A DNA stretch of 64,000 bases from Methylobacterium sp. 10 (lineage in GTDB: Bacteria > Pseudomonadota > Alphaproteobacteria > Rhizobiales > Beijerinckiaceae). Both the position numbers and the translations under genes were made by a program. The notes beneath the pieces are model-generated. The model was not told the origin of the DNA and ran no database searches. It saw only the letters and a program-made list of their open reading frames with translations. The stretch spans positions 3,900,035-3,964,034 of the forward strand of contig NZ_KI912577.1 of NCBI RefSeq assembly GCF_000519085.1, written 5' to 3'. Shown piece after piece: positions 1-7,979 of the stretch. The number at the start of each line of letters is the position of its first letter. Position 1 is the stretch's first letter.

Positions 1-635
1 CCACGTCCCGTGATGATGTCTTCGCGGGTGACGCCGTGATCCTTGAGGATATCGGCCGGCAGGTAGACCTGCCCGTTGCGGGCATGCCACGGCAGCGCTC
101 TCAGCAATCCGACAACGCCATAGGCGACACCGGCATGGCCGGCGGCGGCAGCGCCTCCCGGCTCCACACCGTCGCAGAGGACGAGCCCACCGAGGCGGAT
201 GAGCGAGGAAGCGGTCTCCCCGCAATAGCCCTCGAGATCGTTCACCCGCGGCATCGGATCGTCGTAGAGGTCGAAGACGCGGGCGTCGATCAGATCGACG
301 AAGGGCTGACGCCCGAGCTTGCGCCTGACGATGGCGTCATCCAACGCGGCGGCCACCGGGTTGGCCTTCACGTCCCCCCTCGCCTCGCCCTGCAATGCGT
401 CGCGCCACCATTGCAGGCGGATCTCCCCCGCGACCGGGTTGGTCACGGCGTCGCGCACGCGGGCGATGGTGAGGCTGAAGGCGGAGAGCGCGAAGAGATG
501 CGGCCGGAAAGCTGCCGGCGCGAAAAGCGTGGCGAAGTAGCGGTCCGGGTCGCCCTCGCGGACCAGGGCCTCGCAATGCGCGAAGGCGAAGGCAAGGGGT
601 TCGGCCGTTCCGGGGCTGGTAACGGTTCTGGTCAC
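1..635 (-). CDS. Squalene/phytoene synthase-like protein, NDUFAF6 type (3' part cut by window edge)
   Basis: The visible 211 codons have the all-helical squalene/phytoene synthase fold. Signature stretches are RLQWWRDAL, NDLEGYCGETASSL and VYLPADIL, in the same order as in the mitochondrial complex I assembly factor NDUFAF6. The Asp-rich DDxxD motif that catalytic prenyl synthases use is not seen in its usual place, so a non-enzymatic assembly role is more likely than terpene synthesis. The start is a GTG that overlaps the stop of the preceding NDUFAF3-like gene (GTGA), so the two are translationally coupled. The C-terminus lies outside the window. The family call is firm; the role in respiratory complex assembly is inferred from resemblance and neighbours. 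Confidence 0.8.
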   Translation of the reverse strand, partial: MTRTVTSPGTAEPLAFAFAHCEALVREGDPDRYFATLFAPAAFRPHLFALSAFSLTIARVRDAVTNPVAGEIRLQWWRDALQGEARGDVKANPVAAALDDAIVRRKLGRQPFVDLIDARVFDLYDDPMPRVNDLEGYCGETASSLIRLGGLVLCDGVEPGGAAAAGHAGVAYGVVGLLRALPWHARNGQVYLPADILKDHGVTREDIITGR

Positions 636-1018
636 GCGACCGCGATCATCGCGGCGGCGACCTTGCGGTTCTCCGCCATCAGGATGTTGTAGGTCCGCGC
701 CGCGGCCCCCGTCTGCATCACGTCGAGGCCGATTCCGTTGTCCTTGAGCCAGCGCCGCAGACTGTCGGGAAACGGCGCGATGTCGAGGCCGGTGCCGATG
801 AGGAGGAGTTCCACCACACCCGCCTCGGCCACGACCGGGCGCAGGGCGTTGCGGTCGATGGCCTTGGCCTCCAGGACATCCCAGGCCCTGATGCCCCCCG
901 GCGTCACCAGGATCGAACCGCGATGCGACATGTCGGCGAAGCGAAAGCCGCCGTTGCCGTAGGCGTCGATGAGGTGGCGCCCGGGAACGAACCCGTCGTG
1001 CAGGCTGCCCTCCGCCAT
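632..1018 (-). CDS. Mth938-like (DUF498) protein, NDUFAF3 homologue
   Basis: A 128-residue single-domain protein. Its core reads RGSILVTPGGIRAWDV, then ELLLIGTGLDIAPFP, then DVMQTGAAARTYNILMAENR, the pattern of the Mth938 family. That family includes the mitochondrial complex I assembly factor NDUFAF3. The start lies 2 bp after the secF stop, and its own stop overlaps the GTG of the NDUFAF6-like gene, so secF and both assembly-factor-like genes probably form one transcript. Alphaproteobacterial NDUFAF3 homologues are known to sit beside protein-export genes, as here. There is no signal peptide or membrane segment, so it should be cytoplasmic. Confidence 0.88.
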   Translation of the reverse strand: MAEGSLHDGFVPGRHLIDAYGNGGFRFADMSHRGSILVTPGGIRAWDVLEAKAIDRNALRPVVAEAGVVELLLIGTGLDIAPFPDSLRRWLKDNGIGLDVMQTGAAARTYNILMAENRKVAAAMIAVA

Positions 1019-1020
1019 CT

Positions 1021-1968
1021 CTACTCCGCCGCCTGGGGCACACGGCCGCCGGTGGGCCGGCTCTGAGACTTCACGCCCGACAGCATCAGGCCAAGATAGA
1101 TCAGGACCGGGGTCGACACGAAGATCGCCGAATAGGTGCAGATCACCACACCCGCGAGCATCACCACGGCAAAGCCCTGGATCGCCTCACCGCCGAACAG
1201 CACCAGGGCGAGCAGCGAGAGGAAGGCGGAGGTCGCCGTCATCACCGTGCGCGACATGGTGGAGTTGATCGACAGGTTGAGCAGCTCCACCGTGGGGATG
1301 GTCTTGTAGCGCCGCATCAACTCGCGGGTCCGGTCGAACACCACCACCGTCTCGTTCAGCGAGTAGCCGACGATGGTAAGGATGGCCGCGATCGAGGTCA
1401 TGTTGAACTCGATCCGGCTGATGACGAAGATGCCGATGGTGAGCACGATGTCGTGCAGGGTGCCGACGATGGCGCCGAGCGCCAGTTCCCGCTCGAAGCG
1501 GAACCACAGGTAGAGGAGCACCGCGAGTACCGACAGGACGACGCCGAGCGTGCCCGACTGAACGAGCTCGCCCGAGACGCGCGGCCCCACCGTCTCGGTA
1601 CGGCGGAACTCGTATTCGGCGTCGAAGGCGCCGTGCGCCTTCTGCATCACCGCCGTCTGGCCCTGCTCGCCGGGCTGAAGCGGGAAGCGGACGAGGATCT
1701 GTCCGTCGCCACCGAGCTCCTGCACCTCGGTCTCGCCGAAGCCGAAGCTGTTGGCGGTGTGACGCACGGAAGCCACGTCGGCCGTCTTCGATTTCGCCTG
1801 CAGCTCCACAAGGGTGCCCCCCTTGAAGTCGATGCCGAAATTCAGGCCGACCGTCAGGAACAGGATCACCGTCCCCACCGACAGCAACGCCGACAGGGGG
1901 AAGGTGAAGCGCCGGAAGCGCATGAAGTCGACGTGCGACTCATCGGGCCAGAGGCGGAGCAGACGCAT
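1021..1968 (-). CDS. secF: Protein translocase subunit SecF
   Basis: 315 residues. This is the RND-type SecF that works with SecD, using the proton motive force to pull proteins out through SecYEG. An N-terminal membrane helix (around residues 22-42) leads to the conserved stretch NFGIDFKGGTLVELQ. A periplasmic domain and five further helices follow, including VGYSLNETVVVFDRTRE, the diagnostic SecF motif. The length is typical. A second Met at residue 16 could be the real start. It lies downstream of secD but 193 bp away, with an inverted repeat in the gap. Confidence 0.96.
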   Translation of the reverse strand: MRLLRLWPDESHVDFMRFRRFTFPLSALLSVGTVILFLTVGLNFGIDFKGGTLVELQAKSKTADVASVRHTANSFGFGETEVQELGGDGQILVRFPLQPGEQGQTAVMQKAHGAFDAEYEFRRTETVGPRVSGELVQSGTLGVVLSVLAVLLYLWFRFERELALGAIVGTLHDIVLTIGIFVISRIEFNMTSIAAILTIVGYSLNETVVVFDRTRELMRRYKTIPTVELLNLSINSTMSRTVMTATSAFLSLLALVLFGGEAIQGFAVVMLAGVVICTYSAIFVSTPVLIYLGLMLSGVKSQSRPTGGRVPQAAE

Positions 1969-2035
1969 GTTCGGTCTCGGTCTCTCGTGGACGATACCCG
2001 GTCTCGGACGATCGCATCGGTGCCGCCGTCATCCC

Positions 2036-2071
2036 GTCATTCAGGGGCGCTGCAGGCGGGCCTGGAATGAC
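2036..2071. repeat. Inverted repeat between secD and secF
   Basis: The arms GTCATTC (2036-2042) and GAATGAC (2065-2071) are perfect complements, and inner G/C bases extend the stem. The element sits in the 193-bp gap between secD and secF. It looks like a short REP-type intergenic palindrome. It could stabilise the secD message or reduce read-through into secF. Confidence 0.55.
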
Positions 2072-2161
2072 AGGATGGTGGGCCAATCGATCGTATGAGA
2101 AGCGAAGCGTCCTTGTCTTGAACTCAGGGAAACGGGGCTCGGATCAGAACGGCTGGGGTCT

Positions 2162-3769
2162 TCAGAACGGCAAGGCCTTGGGTCGGGCGTAGTTGTACCA
2201 CAGGGCGATCATCATGCGGGTGAGCGTCACCGCCGTGATGACGGTGGTGAGGATGCCGAGGATGAAGACCACGGCAAAGCCCTTCACCGGGCCGGAACCG
2301 AGGAAGAACAGGATCAGGGCGGCGATGGCCATGGTCGAGTTCGAATCGATGATGGTGGCGAACGCTTTGTCGAAGCCCGCCTGCAGGGCCGAGACGATGG
2401 AGCGCCCCGCCCTCACCTCTTCCCGCACGCGCTCGTAAATCAGCACGTTGGAATCCACCGCCGTGCCGATGGTGAGCACGATGCCGGCGATGCCCGGCAG
2501 GGTCATGGTCGCCTCCAGCACCGACATCAGGCCGAGGATGAGGCCCACATGGACGAGGAGGGCGATGTTGGCGAAGAAGCCGAACACGCCGTAGGTGGCG
2601 AACATGAAGACGATGACGAGGGCGCCGGCGACCAGGGTCGCCTTCTTGCCGGCCTCGATCGAATCGTTGCCGAGACCGGGGCCGACGACGCGGCGCTCCA
2701 CCACGGTGAGCTTGGCCGGCAGGGCGCCGGCGCGCAGCAGGATCGAGAGGTCGTTGGCCTGCTTGACGGTGAAGTTGCCGGTGATCTGGCCCGAGCCGCC
2801 GGTGATCGGCGTGTTGATGCGCGGCGCCGAGACGACCTCGTTGTCGAGTACGATGGCCATGCGGCGGCCGACATTCTCAGAGGTCGCCTGGCCGAAGCGC
2901 TGGGCGCCTTTCAGGTTGAACTTGAAGCTCACCATGGGTTCGTGGCTCTGCTGGTCGAAGGCCGGCTGTGCGTCTGTGAGATCGCCGCCATCGGCCATGA
3001 CCCGGCGCTCCACCGGCACCTTGCCGCCGCCTTCGTCCTTGTTGGTGAGCATGTCGACGTCGCCGGAGGGCGAATCGGCCAGCATGCGGAATTCTAGCTT
3101 GGCGGTCTTGCCGAGCTGATCCTCGAGCTGCTGCGGGTCCTGCAAGCCCGGGACCTGGACCAGAACGCGGTCGGCACCTTGCTGCTGGATCGAAGGCTCC
3201 TTGGTACCGCCGAAATCGATGCGGCGGCGGATGACTTCGATGGCCTGGGTCACGGCCCGGCGGGTACGGTCGGTAAGGCCGGCATCGGTGAGCAGGAGCT
3301 GGATCGTGCCGTCGGGCCGGTCGGTGACGTCGAGGGTCTGGCCGCCGGCCTGGGCCACCATGGCGTTGGAGATCGGCTGGGACAGTTCCCGCAGCTTCGG
3401 CATGGCCTTGGCGCGGTTGGCCGGATCGGAGATGCGGATCTGGACGCCGCGCGGGATCAGCTGGATTCCGCCTTCGGGGGTGATGCCGGCCTCGCGCAGG
3501 GTGCGGCGCACATCGTCGCGCAGCCCCGTTGTCTGCGAGCGGATCAGGTCGTTCCGGTCGATCTCGAGGAGGATCTGCGAGCCGCCCTGGAGATCGAGCC
3601 CCAGGACGATGGCGCGCTGGGGCACGATCCAGCTCGGGAACCAGCCCGGCAGGGAGGCCATGAAGCCCTTGCGCTGCTCGGCCGAGAAGAAGCTCGGCAC
3701 GGCGAGGCTGAGGCCGATGAGGATGACGGCCAGCGTCGCGACGATCTTGGTTCTCGAAAAGCGCAGCAT
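2162..3769 (-). CDS. secD: Protein translocase subunit SecD
   Basis: 535 residues. The N-terminal membrane helix (about 8-28) is followed by GLDLQGGSQILLEID, the SecD hallmark. A large periplasmic P1 domain follows, then a C-terminal bundle containing TLPGIAGIVLTIGTAVDSNV and IYERVREE, the D/R motifs used in proton coupling. It forms the SecDF-YajC complex with the products on either side. The gene starts 91 bp downstream of yajC. The order yajC-secD-secF on one strand is the classical operon order. Confidence 0.97.
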   Translation of the reverse strand: MLRFSRTKIVATLAVILIGLSLAVPSFFSAEQRKGFMASLPGWFPSWIVPQRAIVLGLDLQGGSQILLEIDRNDLIRSQTTGLRDDVRRTLREAGITPEGGIQLIPRGVQIRISDPANRAKAMPKLRELSQPISNAMVAQAGGQTLDVTDRPDGTIQLLLTDAGLTDRTRRAVTQAIEVIRRRIDFGGTKEPSIQQQGADRVLVQVPGLQDPQQLEDQLGKTAKLEFRMLADSPSGDVDMLTNKDEGGGKVPVERRVMADGGDLTDAQPAFDQQSHEPMVSFKFNLKGAQRFGQATSENVGRRMAIVLDNEVVSAPRINTPITGGSGQITGNFTVKQANDLSILLRAGALPAKLTVVERRVVGPGLGNDSIEAGKKATLVAGALVIVFMFATYGVFGFFANIALLVHVGLILGLMSVLEATMTLPGIAGIVLTIGTAVDSNVLIYERVREEVRAGRSIVSALQAGFDKAFATIIDSNSTMAIAALILFFLGSGPVKGFAVVFILGILTTVITAVTLTRMMIALWYNYARPKALPF

Positions 3770-3860
3770 CCGCCCGTTCCGTTTCTTCTTACGATGCCGA
3801 TGTTTGCACCGGCATCTTCAAGCGGTGCACGAGGCCGCCGCGCGTGACGGCCCCGGGATC

Positions 3861-4196
3861 TCAGACCGCCTTGACCGTGCCGCCCTTGACGCGGACTTCC
3901 GAAATCATGGTGCGGACGATCTTCACCCGGACGTTCGGGGCGATCTCGACCTCGATCTCGGAAGCCTCGTCGGCCACCTTGGTGACGCGGCCGACCAGCC
4001 CGCCGGTGGTGACGATGGTGTCGTCCCGGCGCACGTTCTTCACGAGAGCCTGATGCTCCTTCACGCGGCGCTGCTGCGGGCGGAGGATCAGGAAGTACAT
4101 GATGACGAAGATGAGGACGAACGGCACCACCTGCAAGGCGATGTCCGCTCCGCCAGCGGCCGACGTGGCCCCTTGCGCGAAGGCGGGGGTAATCAA
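3861..4196 (-). CDS. yajC: Preprotein translocase subunit YajC
   Basis: 111 residues with a single membrane helix (around 20-40, VVPFVLIFVIMYFLILRPQ) followed by the conserved QQRRVKEHQALV and GDTIVTTGGLVGRV-like segments. YajC associates with SecDF in the inner membrane. It is the first gene of the yajC-secD-secF block, and its start faces the DUF815 ATPase gene across about 190 bp that should hold both promoters. Confidence 0.95.
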   Translation of the reverse strand: MITPAFAQGATSAAGGADIALQVVPFVLIFVIMYFLILRPQQRRVKEHQALVKNVRRDDTIVTTGGLVGRVTKVADEASEIEVEIAPNVRVKIVRTMISEVRVKGGTVKAV

Positions 4197-4387
4197 GCGG
4201 GTGACTCCTTAGGCTGAGCCGGTCCTGGGGAGTCGCGCGAAGGCGGGTGAGGGCGCGTCAGGACAGGTCTAAAAGCGCGCGGACTATAGCCATGCACTTG
4301 GTGAAAGCAACGGCGCGTCCGCCGGATGCGCGGATCGGATCGTCCGCACCCGATGCCGCACCCGTGATTTTCGGCCGCATTGTTCGT

Positions 4388-5320
4388 ATGGACGCGCTCG
4401 ACAGCATATCCAAGGAGCTTCGAGACGCCATGACCGCGACCCAACCTGCCGACCGGGCGATGCTCGACGCGATCCTGCCCGTCCTCGAGCGGATCGCCGC
4501 CGCCCTGGAGCGTTCCGCCCCGGTGGCGAAGCTTGCCCCGGACCTAAACTCGGCCGATGCCTTCCTCTGGGGATCGGACCGTCGCCTAATCCCAGTGCCG
4601 AAGGTCAACCGGGTAGAGATCGATCTCCTCACCGGCATCGACCGGGCCCGCGACATTCTCGTGGAGAATACCACGCGCTTCGCCCGTGGATTGCCCGCCA
4701 ACAACGCCCTGCTCTGGGGCGCCCGCGGCATGGGCAAGTCGTCCCTGGTGAAGGCGGCCCATGCCCGGATCAACACGGTGCGGGCGGAAGGCGAGCTACC
4801 GATGAAGCTCGTGGAGATTCATCGCGAGGATATCGAGGCCCTGCCCGACCTGATGGCGACCCTGCGCGGCGACGCACACCGCTGGATCGTATTCTGCGAC
4901 GACCTGTCCTTCGACGGCGACGACACCTCGTACAAGTCTCTCAAGACGGCCCTCGACGGCGGCATCGAGGGCCGACCCGACAACGTTCTGTTCTACGCCA
5001 CCTCCAACCGCCGCCACCTGCTCGCCCGCGAGATGGTGGAGAACGAGCGCTCCACCGCGATCAATCCCGGTGAGGCGGTGGAGGAGAAAGTCTCGCTCTC
5101 CGACCGGTTCGGCCTCTGGCTCGGCTTCCACAAATGCAGCCAGGACGAGTACCTCGCCATGATCCGCGCTTATGTGGAGCGCCACGGGCTGACGGCCGAC
5201 CCGGATACGGTGCGGGCGGAGGCCCTGGAATGGGCCACCACCCGCGGCTCGCGCTCCGGCCGCACGGCCTTCCAGTTCATCCAGGACTTGGCAGGGCGTC
5301 TGGGGCAGCGGCTGGATTGA
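4388..5320 (+). CDS. DUF815 family AAA-type ATPase
   Basis: 310 residues from the ATG at 4388; in-frame codons upstream have no family-like sequence. The P-loop is GARGMGKSS, the Walker B-like strand is WIVFCDDLSFD, and a sensor-like stretch FYATSNRRHLL follows. This is the DUF815 family of single-domain AAA ATPases, which often lie next to yajC in alphaproteobacteria. No enzymatic partner is known to me, so only ATP binding and hydrolysis is claimed. It is transcribed away from yajC and followed by a repeat-containing gap. Confidence 0.85.
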   Translation: MDALDSISKELRDAMTATQPADRAMLDAILPVLERIAAALERSAPVAKLAPDLNSADAFLWGSDRRLIPVPKVNRVEIDLLTGIDRARDILVENTTRFARGLPANNALLWGARGMGKSSLVKAAHARINTVRAEGELPMKLVEIHREDIEALPDLMATLRGDAHRWIVFCDDLSFDGDDTSYKSLKTALDGGIEGRPDNVLFYATSNRRHLLAREMVENERSTAINPGEAVEEKVSLSDRFGLWLGFHKCSQDEYLAMIRAYVERHGLTADPDTVRAEALEWATTRGSRSGRTAFQFIQDLAGRLGQRLD

Positions 5321-5368
5321 GGTTTTTTCCGTTCCCGATCTAGTTGTCCGGGACGCCTTTACCGGACG

Positions 5369-5513
5369 CCTGGAGCGCCAGCGGAAGGTGATCCGGGACC
5401 CCGCGTGACAAGCGCCGCGACACGGCTCGACAGGGTGGCGCTACGGTTCGGACGCTGCGCGGCTCTTCGCGCTGGACCCCGGATCGGGTTCCACTTCGCT
5501 TTAGCCGTCCAGG
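5369..5513. repeat. Long imperfect inverted repeat, REP-like
   Basis: The left arm (5369-5402), beginning CCTGGAGCGCCAGCGGAAGG, is an imperfect reverse complement of the right arm (5472-5513), which ends GCTTTAGCCGTCCAGG. The shared core is CCTGGA, GCGGAAG/GCGAAG, ATCCGGG and CCCC. It lies between two convergent genes. Its GATCCGGG-type core resembles dispersed intergenic palindromes of Methylobacterium genomes, but copy number cannot be checked here. Confidence 0.5.
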
Positions 5514-5550
5514 GAAGGGGTCGCGGCGGCCGAGGCTACCGGCCCTGAAA

Positions 5551-5579
5551 CGAAAACGGCGGCTCCTGGGAGCCGCCGT
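5551..5579 (-). terminator. Rho-independent terminator of the M23 lipoprotein gene
   Basis: ACGGCGGCTC (5556-5565) pairs with GAGCCGCCGT (5570-5579) in a GC-rich 10-bp stem with a tight loop. On the minus strand this is followed by TTTT. It begins 25 bp after the stop of the M23 gene, the last gene of the long tat-serS-surE-pcm block. Confidence 0.85.
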
Positions 5580-5603
5580 CGGTCGTGTCGAGGGTCGAAA
5601 CGC

Positions 5604-7001
5604 TCAGTTGCTGGCCAGATGCGGCATCGGGTCGACCGGGGTTGCGCCCTTGCGGATCTCGAAATGGAGCTGGGGCGAGGTCACATTGCCCGAAGCACCG
5701 GACTTGGCGATGGTCTGGCCGCGCTTGACCTTCTCACCGGGGCGGACGTCGAGTTCGCCGTTATGGGCGTAGGCCGAGACGTAGCCGTTGGTGTGGCGAA
5801 CCAGCACCAGCTTGCCGTAGCCCTTCACGTCCGAGCCGGCATAGGCGACCGTGCCGTCCTCGGCGGCCTTCACCGCCGTACCCTCGGGCACCGCGATGTT
5901 GATGCCCTCGTTGCCGCTGGTGCCGTAGCCCGAGATCACCCGGCCCTTGGCGGGCCAGCGGAACGACTGGTCGGGTTCGGCGGCGGGAGGCGCGACGGAG
6001 CCGGTGCTGGCGGGCTCGGCCTTCTCGGGCACGGGCGTCAGCGAGGCGACCTTGACCGGCGCGGCCTTGGCCTTGGCGGCTGCCAATTCGGCGGCCTTGG
6101 ATTCGGCAACCTTCTTGGCCGCATCCTTGGCGGCTTCGGCCTTGGCGAGCTTGGCCTCGGCTTCCGCGGCCTTGCGGGCGGCTTCGGCCTTCGCTTTGGC
6201 GGGATCGACCTTCGGAGCCTCGGCCTTGGCGACCTCGACGGGCTTCTTCGCCTCGGCAGCCTTCTTCACGTCAGCAAGTTTCTTGGCCTCCGCGAGTTTC
6301 TTGGCTTCGGCCGCATGCTTGGCATCGGCCGCGAGCTTGGCCTCTGCGAGCTTCTTCGATTCCACGGCCCGCTTGGCCTCCGAGGCCTTGTTCGCCTCGG
6401 CGATCTTCCGGGCCTCGGCGGCCGTCTTGGCCGCAGCCAGCGTCCGGGCTTCGGATTCCTTGCGGGCGGCTTCCTGACGGACGCTGTCCTGACGGGCGGC
6501 CTCGGCACGGGCAGCCTCCGCGCGGGCGTTCGCTTCCGCCGCCTTGGCGCCGGCATTGAGCGGGAGACGGGCCGGGGGCGCCGCAGGAACGGTGCGTGGC
6601 GTTGCAACCATGCCGCGGCCGGCATCCGGATTCATGCCCGCAGGATTCATCCCCGAGGGATTCATGCCGGAGACCATCCCGGAGGATGGCGCAGTGGAGG
6701 CGACGCGGCCAGTGGCCATGGGAGGCGTTGCGGCCAGCGGACGTGGCGACATCGGCGCACCGAGGGCCTGCGACTGGATCCTGGGGGTCCGCACCGCCGG
6801 AGCCGGAGCCATGTCGCCGTCCTCGGGCAGGCTGCCCGTGGCGCTCGGCTCACTTGAAACATTGGAGGCGAAGGGGTTCCCGAAGGGGTCGCCCAACCGC
6901 GACGCATCGGTTGAGCATCCGGCGGCACTGCCGCCGATCACACCGATGAGCGCGAAACGCGACAGCGTCCTCAACCCTAGACCAGTCCCGCGAACCCGCA
7001 T
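5604..7001 (-). CDS. NlpD/EnvC-like lipoprotein with degenerate LytM (M23) domain
   Basis: 465 residues from the ATG at 7001, chosen because it has AGGTG upstream and yields a compact lipoprotein signal ending in SAAGC (Cys29); an ATG at 7040 is also open. A low-complexity region contains three GMNP repeats, then a long Ala/Lys/Glu-rich helix-forming stretch of about 170 residues. The last ~110 residues are a LytM domain starting FRWPAKGRVISGYG. The zinc and catalytic positions are mostly lost: NEGINI replaces HxGxDI, and QLHFEI replaces HLHFEI. This is the pattern of amidase activators such as NlpD rather than active endopeptidases. The surE-pcm-nlpD order matches that of other Proteobacteria. 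Confidence 0.85.
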   Translation of the reverse strand: MRVRGTGLGLRTLSRFALIGVIGGSAAGCSTDASRLGDPFGNPFASNVSSEPSATGSLPEDGDMAPAPAVRTPRIQSQALGAPMSPRPLAATPPMATGRVASTAPSSGMVSGMNPSGMNPAGMNPDAGRGMVATPRTVPAAPPARLPLNAGAKAAEANARAEAARAEAARQDSVRQEAARKESEARTLAAAKTAAEARKIAEANKASEAKRAVESKKLAEAKLAADAKHAAEAKKLAEAKKLADVKKAAEAKKPVEVAKAEAPKVDPAKAKAEAARKAAEAEAKLAKAEAAKDAAKKVAESKAAELAAAKAKAAPVKVASLTPVPEKAEPASTGSVAPPAAEPDQSFRWPAKGRVISGYGTSGNEGINIAVPEGTAVKAAEDGTVAYAGSDVKGYGKLVLVRHTNGYVSAYAHNGELDVRPGEKVKRGQTIAKSGASGNVTSPQLHFEIRKGATPVDPMPHLASN

Positions 7002-7214
7002 CGACGCACCTGTTTGCCTGACGCAACTTGATGACGTCATTCAAACGGGATTCAGGTTAAACAACCGTTCCCGTTCACCACGTTTTCGGGGCGGAAGGAA
7101 CTTTCCTCGCAGGTGCGCTCGGGCTCCATCCAAGTCGATCGCGATCTTGCCATGGAGAAAGATCGTGAGGGATCAAGGATTTGAAGTGCCTGGGGCACGG
7201 CCGGTGCCTGTCTT

Positions 7215-7868
7215 CTAGCGAACGAAAGCTCGGCCGGGCGTGAGGGGCGCCAGCCTTAATTGAACGCCAAGATTTTTAACGACGGTCCCCTCCCCGCCCC
7301 GATCGGCGAGGACGAGGCGCGCCACGCCCGCCTGCGCGAGAGCGCCCACCAGCCTGCCGCCGGGCGCCAGGAGTGAGTCGAGATGGGCGGGCATGGCCGG
7401 CAGGGTACCGTTGATCAGGATGCGGTCGAACGCCCCCTCCCCCGCGACACCCGGATCGAGGCCGTCGCCGACCTCCACACGGGCGATCACCCGGTCCTCC
7501 GGGTCGAGGGCTGAGACGGCATCCTCCGCCAGGGTGGCGTAGCGCTCGATGCTCAGGATGGAGGCGCCGCCGAGGCGGATCAGCAGGGCTGTGACGTAGC
7601 CCGAGCCGGTGCCGATCTCGAGGATGCGGGCGCCGGGCTTCACCTTCAGGGCGGTGAGCATGGTGGCCACGACGGTGGGCGCCGACATGGTCTGGCCGCA
7701 GGCGAGCGGCAGGGCGATGTCCCGCCGGGCAAGATCCCGGTGCTCGCGGGGCGCGAAACGGGCGCGGGGCACCCGTTCCATGGCCCGCAGCGTATCGGTG
7801 TCACGCACGCCGAGGCCGCGCAGGGCCATGACGAAGGCGGCATCCTCGACCGAGCCTTCCATCGTCAT
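7215..7868 (-). CDS. pcm: Protein-L-isoaspartate O-methyltransferase
   Basis: 217 residues from the ATG at 7868. An in-frame ATG at 7931 would add an N-terminal tail of no family character and would place a strong hairpin inside the coding region. The SAM-binding motif is ILEIGTGSGYVTALL, followed by SIERYATLAEDA, and the substrate-side conserved block is MSAPTVVATMLTAL. The enzyme methylates isoaspartyl residues of damaged proteins so they can revert to aspartate. It lies between surE and the NlpD-like gene, the widespread stress/stationary-phase arrangement. Confidence 0.93.
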   Translation of the reverse strand: MTMEGSVEDAAFVMALRGLGVRDTDTLRAMERVPRARFAPREHRDLARRDIALPLACGQTMSAPTVVATMLTALKVKPGARILEIGTGSGYVTALLIRLGGASILSIERYATLAEDAVSALDPEDRVIARVEVGDGLDPGVAGEGAFDRILINGTLPAMPAHLDSLLAPGGRLVGALAQAGVARLVLADRGGEGTVVKNLGVQLRLAPLTPGRAFVR

Positions 7869-7890
7869 GGGCGTCGTCTCACCGCTGTGT

Positions 7891-7919
7891 GCGGACGTTC
7901 CGATTGCCGGAACGTCCGC
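7891..7919 (-). promoter_or_regulatory. Perfect 12-bp hairpin in the surE-pcm leader
   Basis: GCGGACGTTCCG (7891-7902) and CGGAACGTCCGC (7908-7919) are exact complements around an ATTGC loop. It lies 23 bp before the pcm ATG, inside the 111-bp gap after surE. No T-tract follows on the minus strand, so it is not a canonical terminator. It could be an RNA-processing or stability element, or an operator for a dimeric regulator. Confidence 0.6.
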
Positions 7920-7979
7920 GATCGGGCGCATGCGTGCCGACGCGCGGTCGCGCTTGCACCGCTCGAAGGCCGGAGCGTC

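Noticed and set aside
7868..7931. Longer pcm start at 7931
   Set aside because: It would put the 12-bp hairpin inside the coding region and add an N-terminus without family resemblance.
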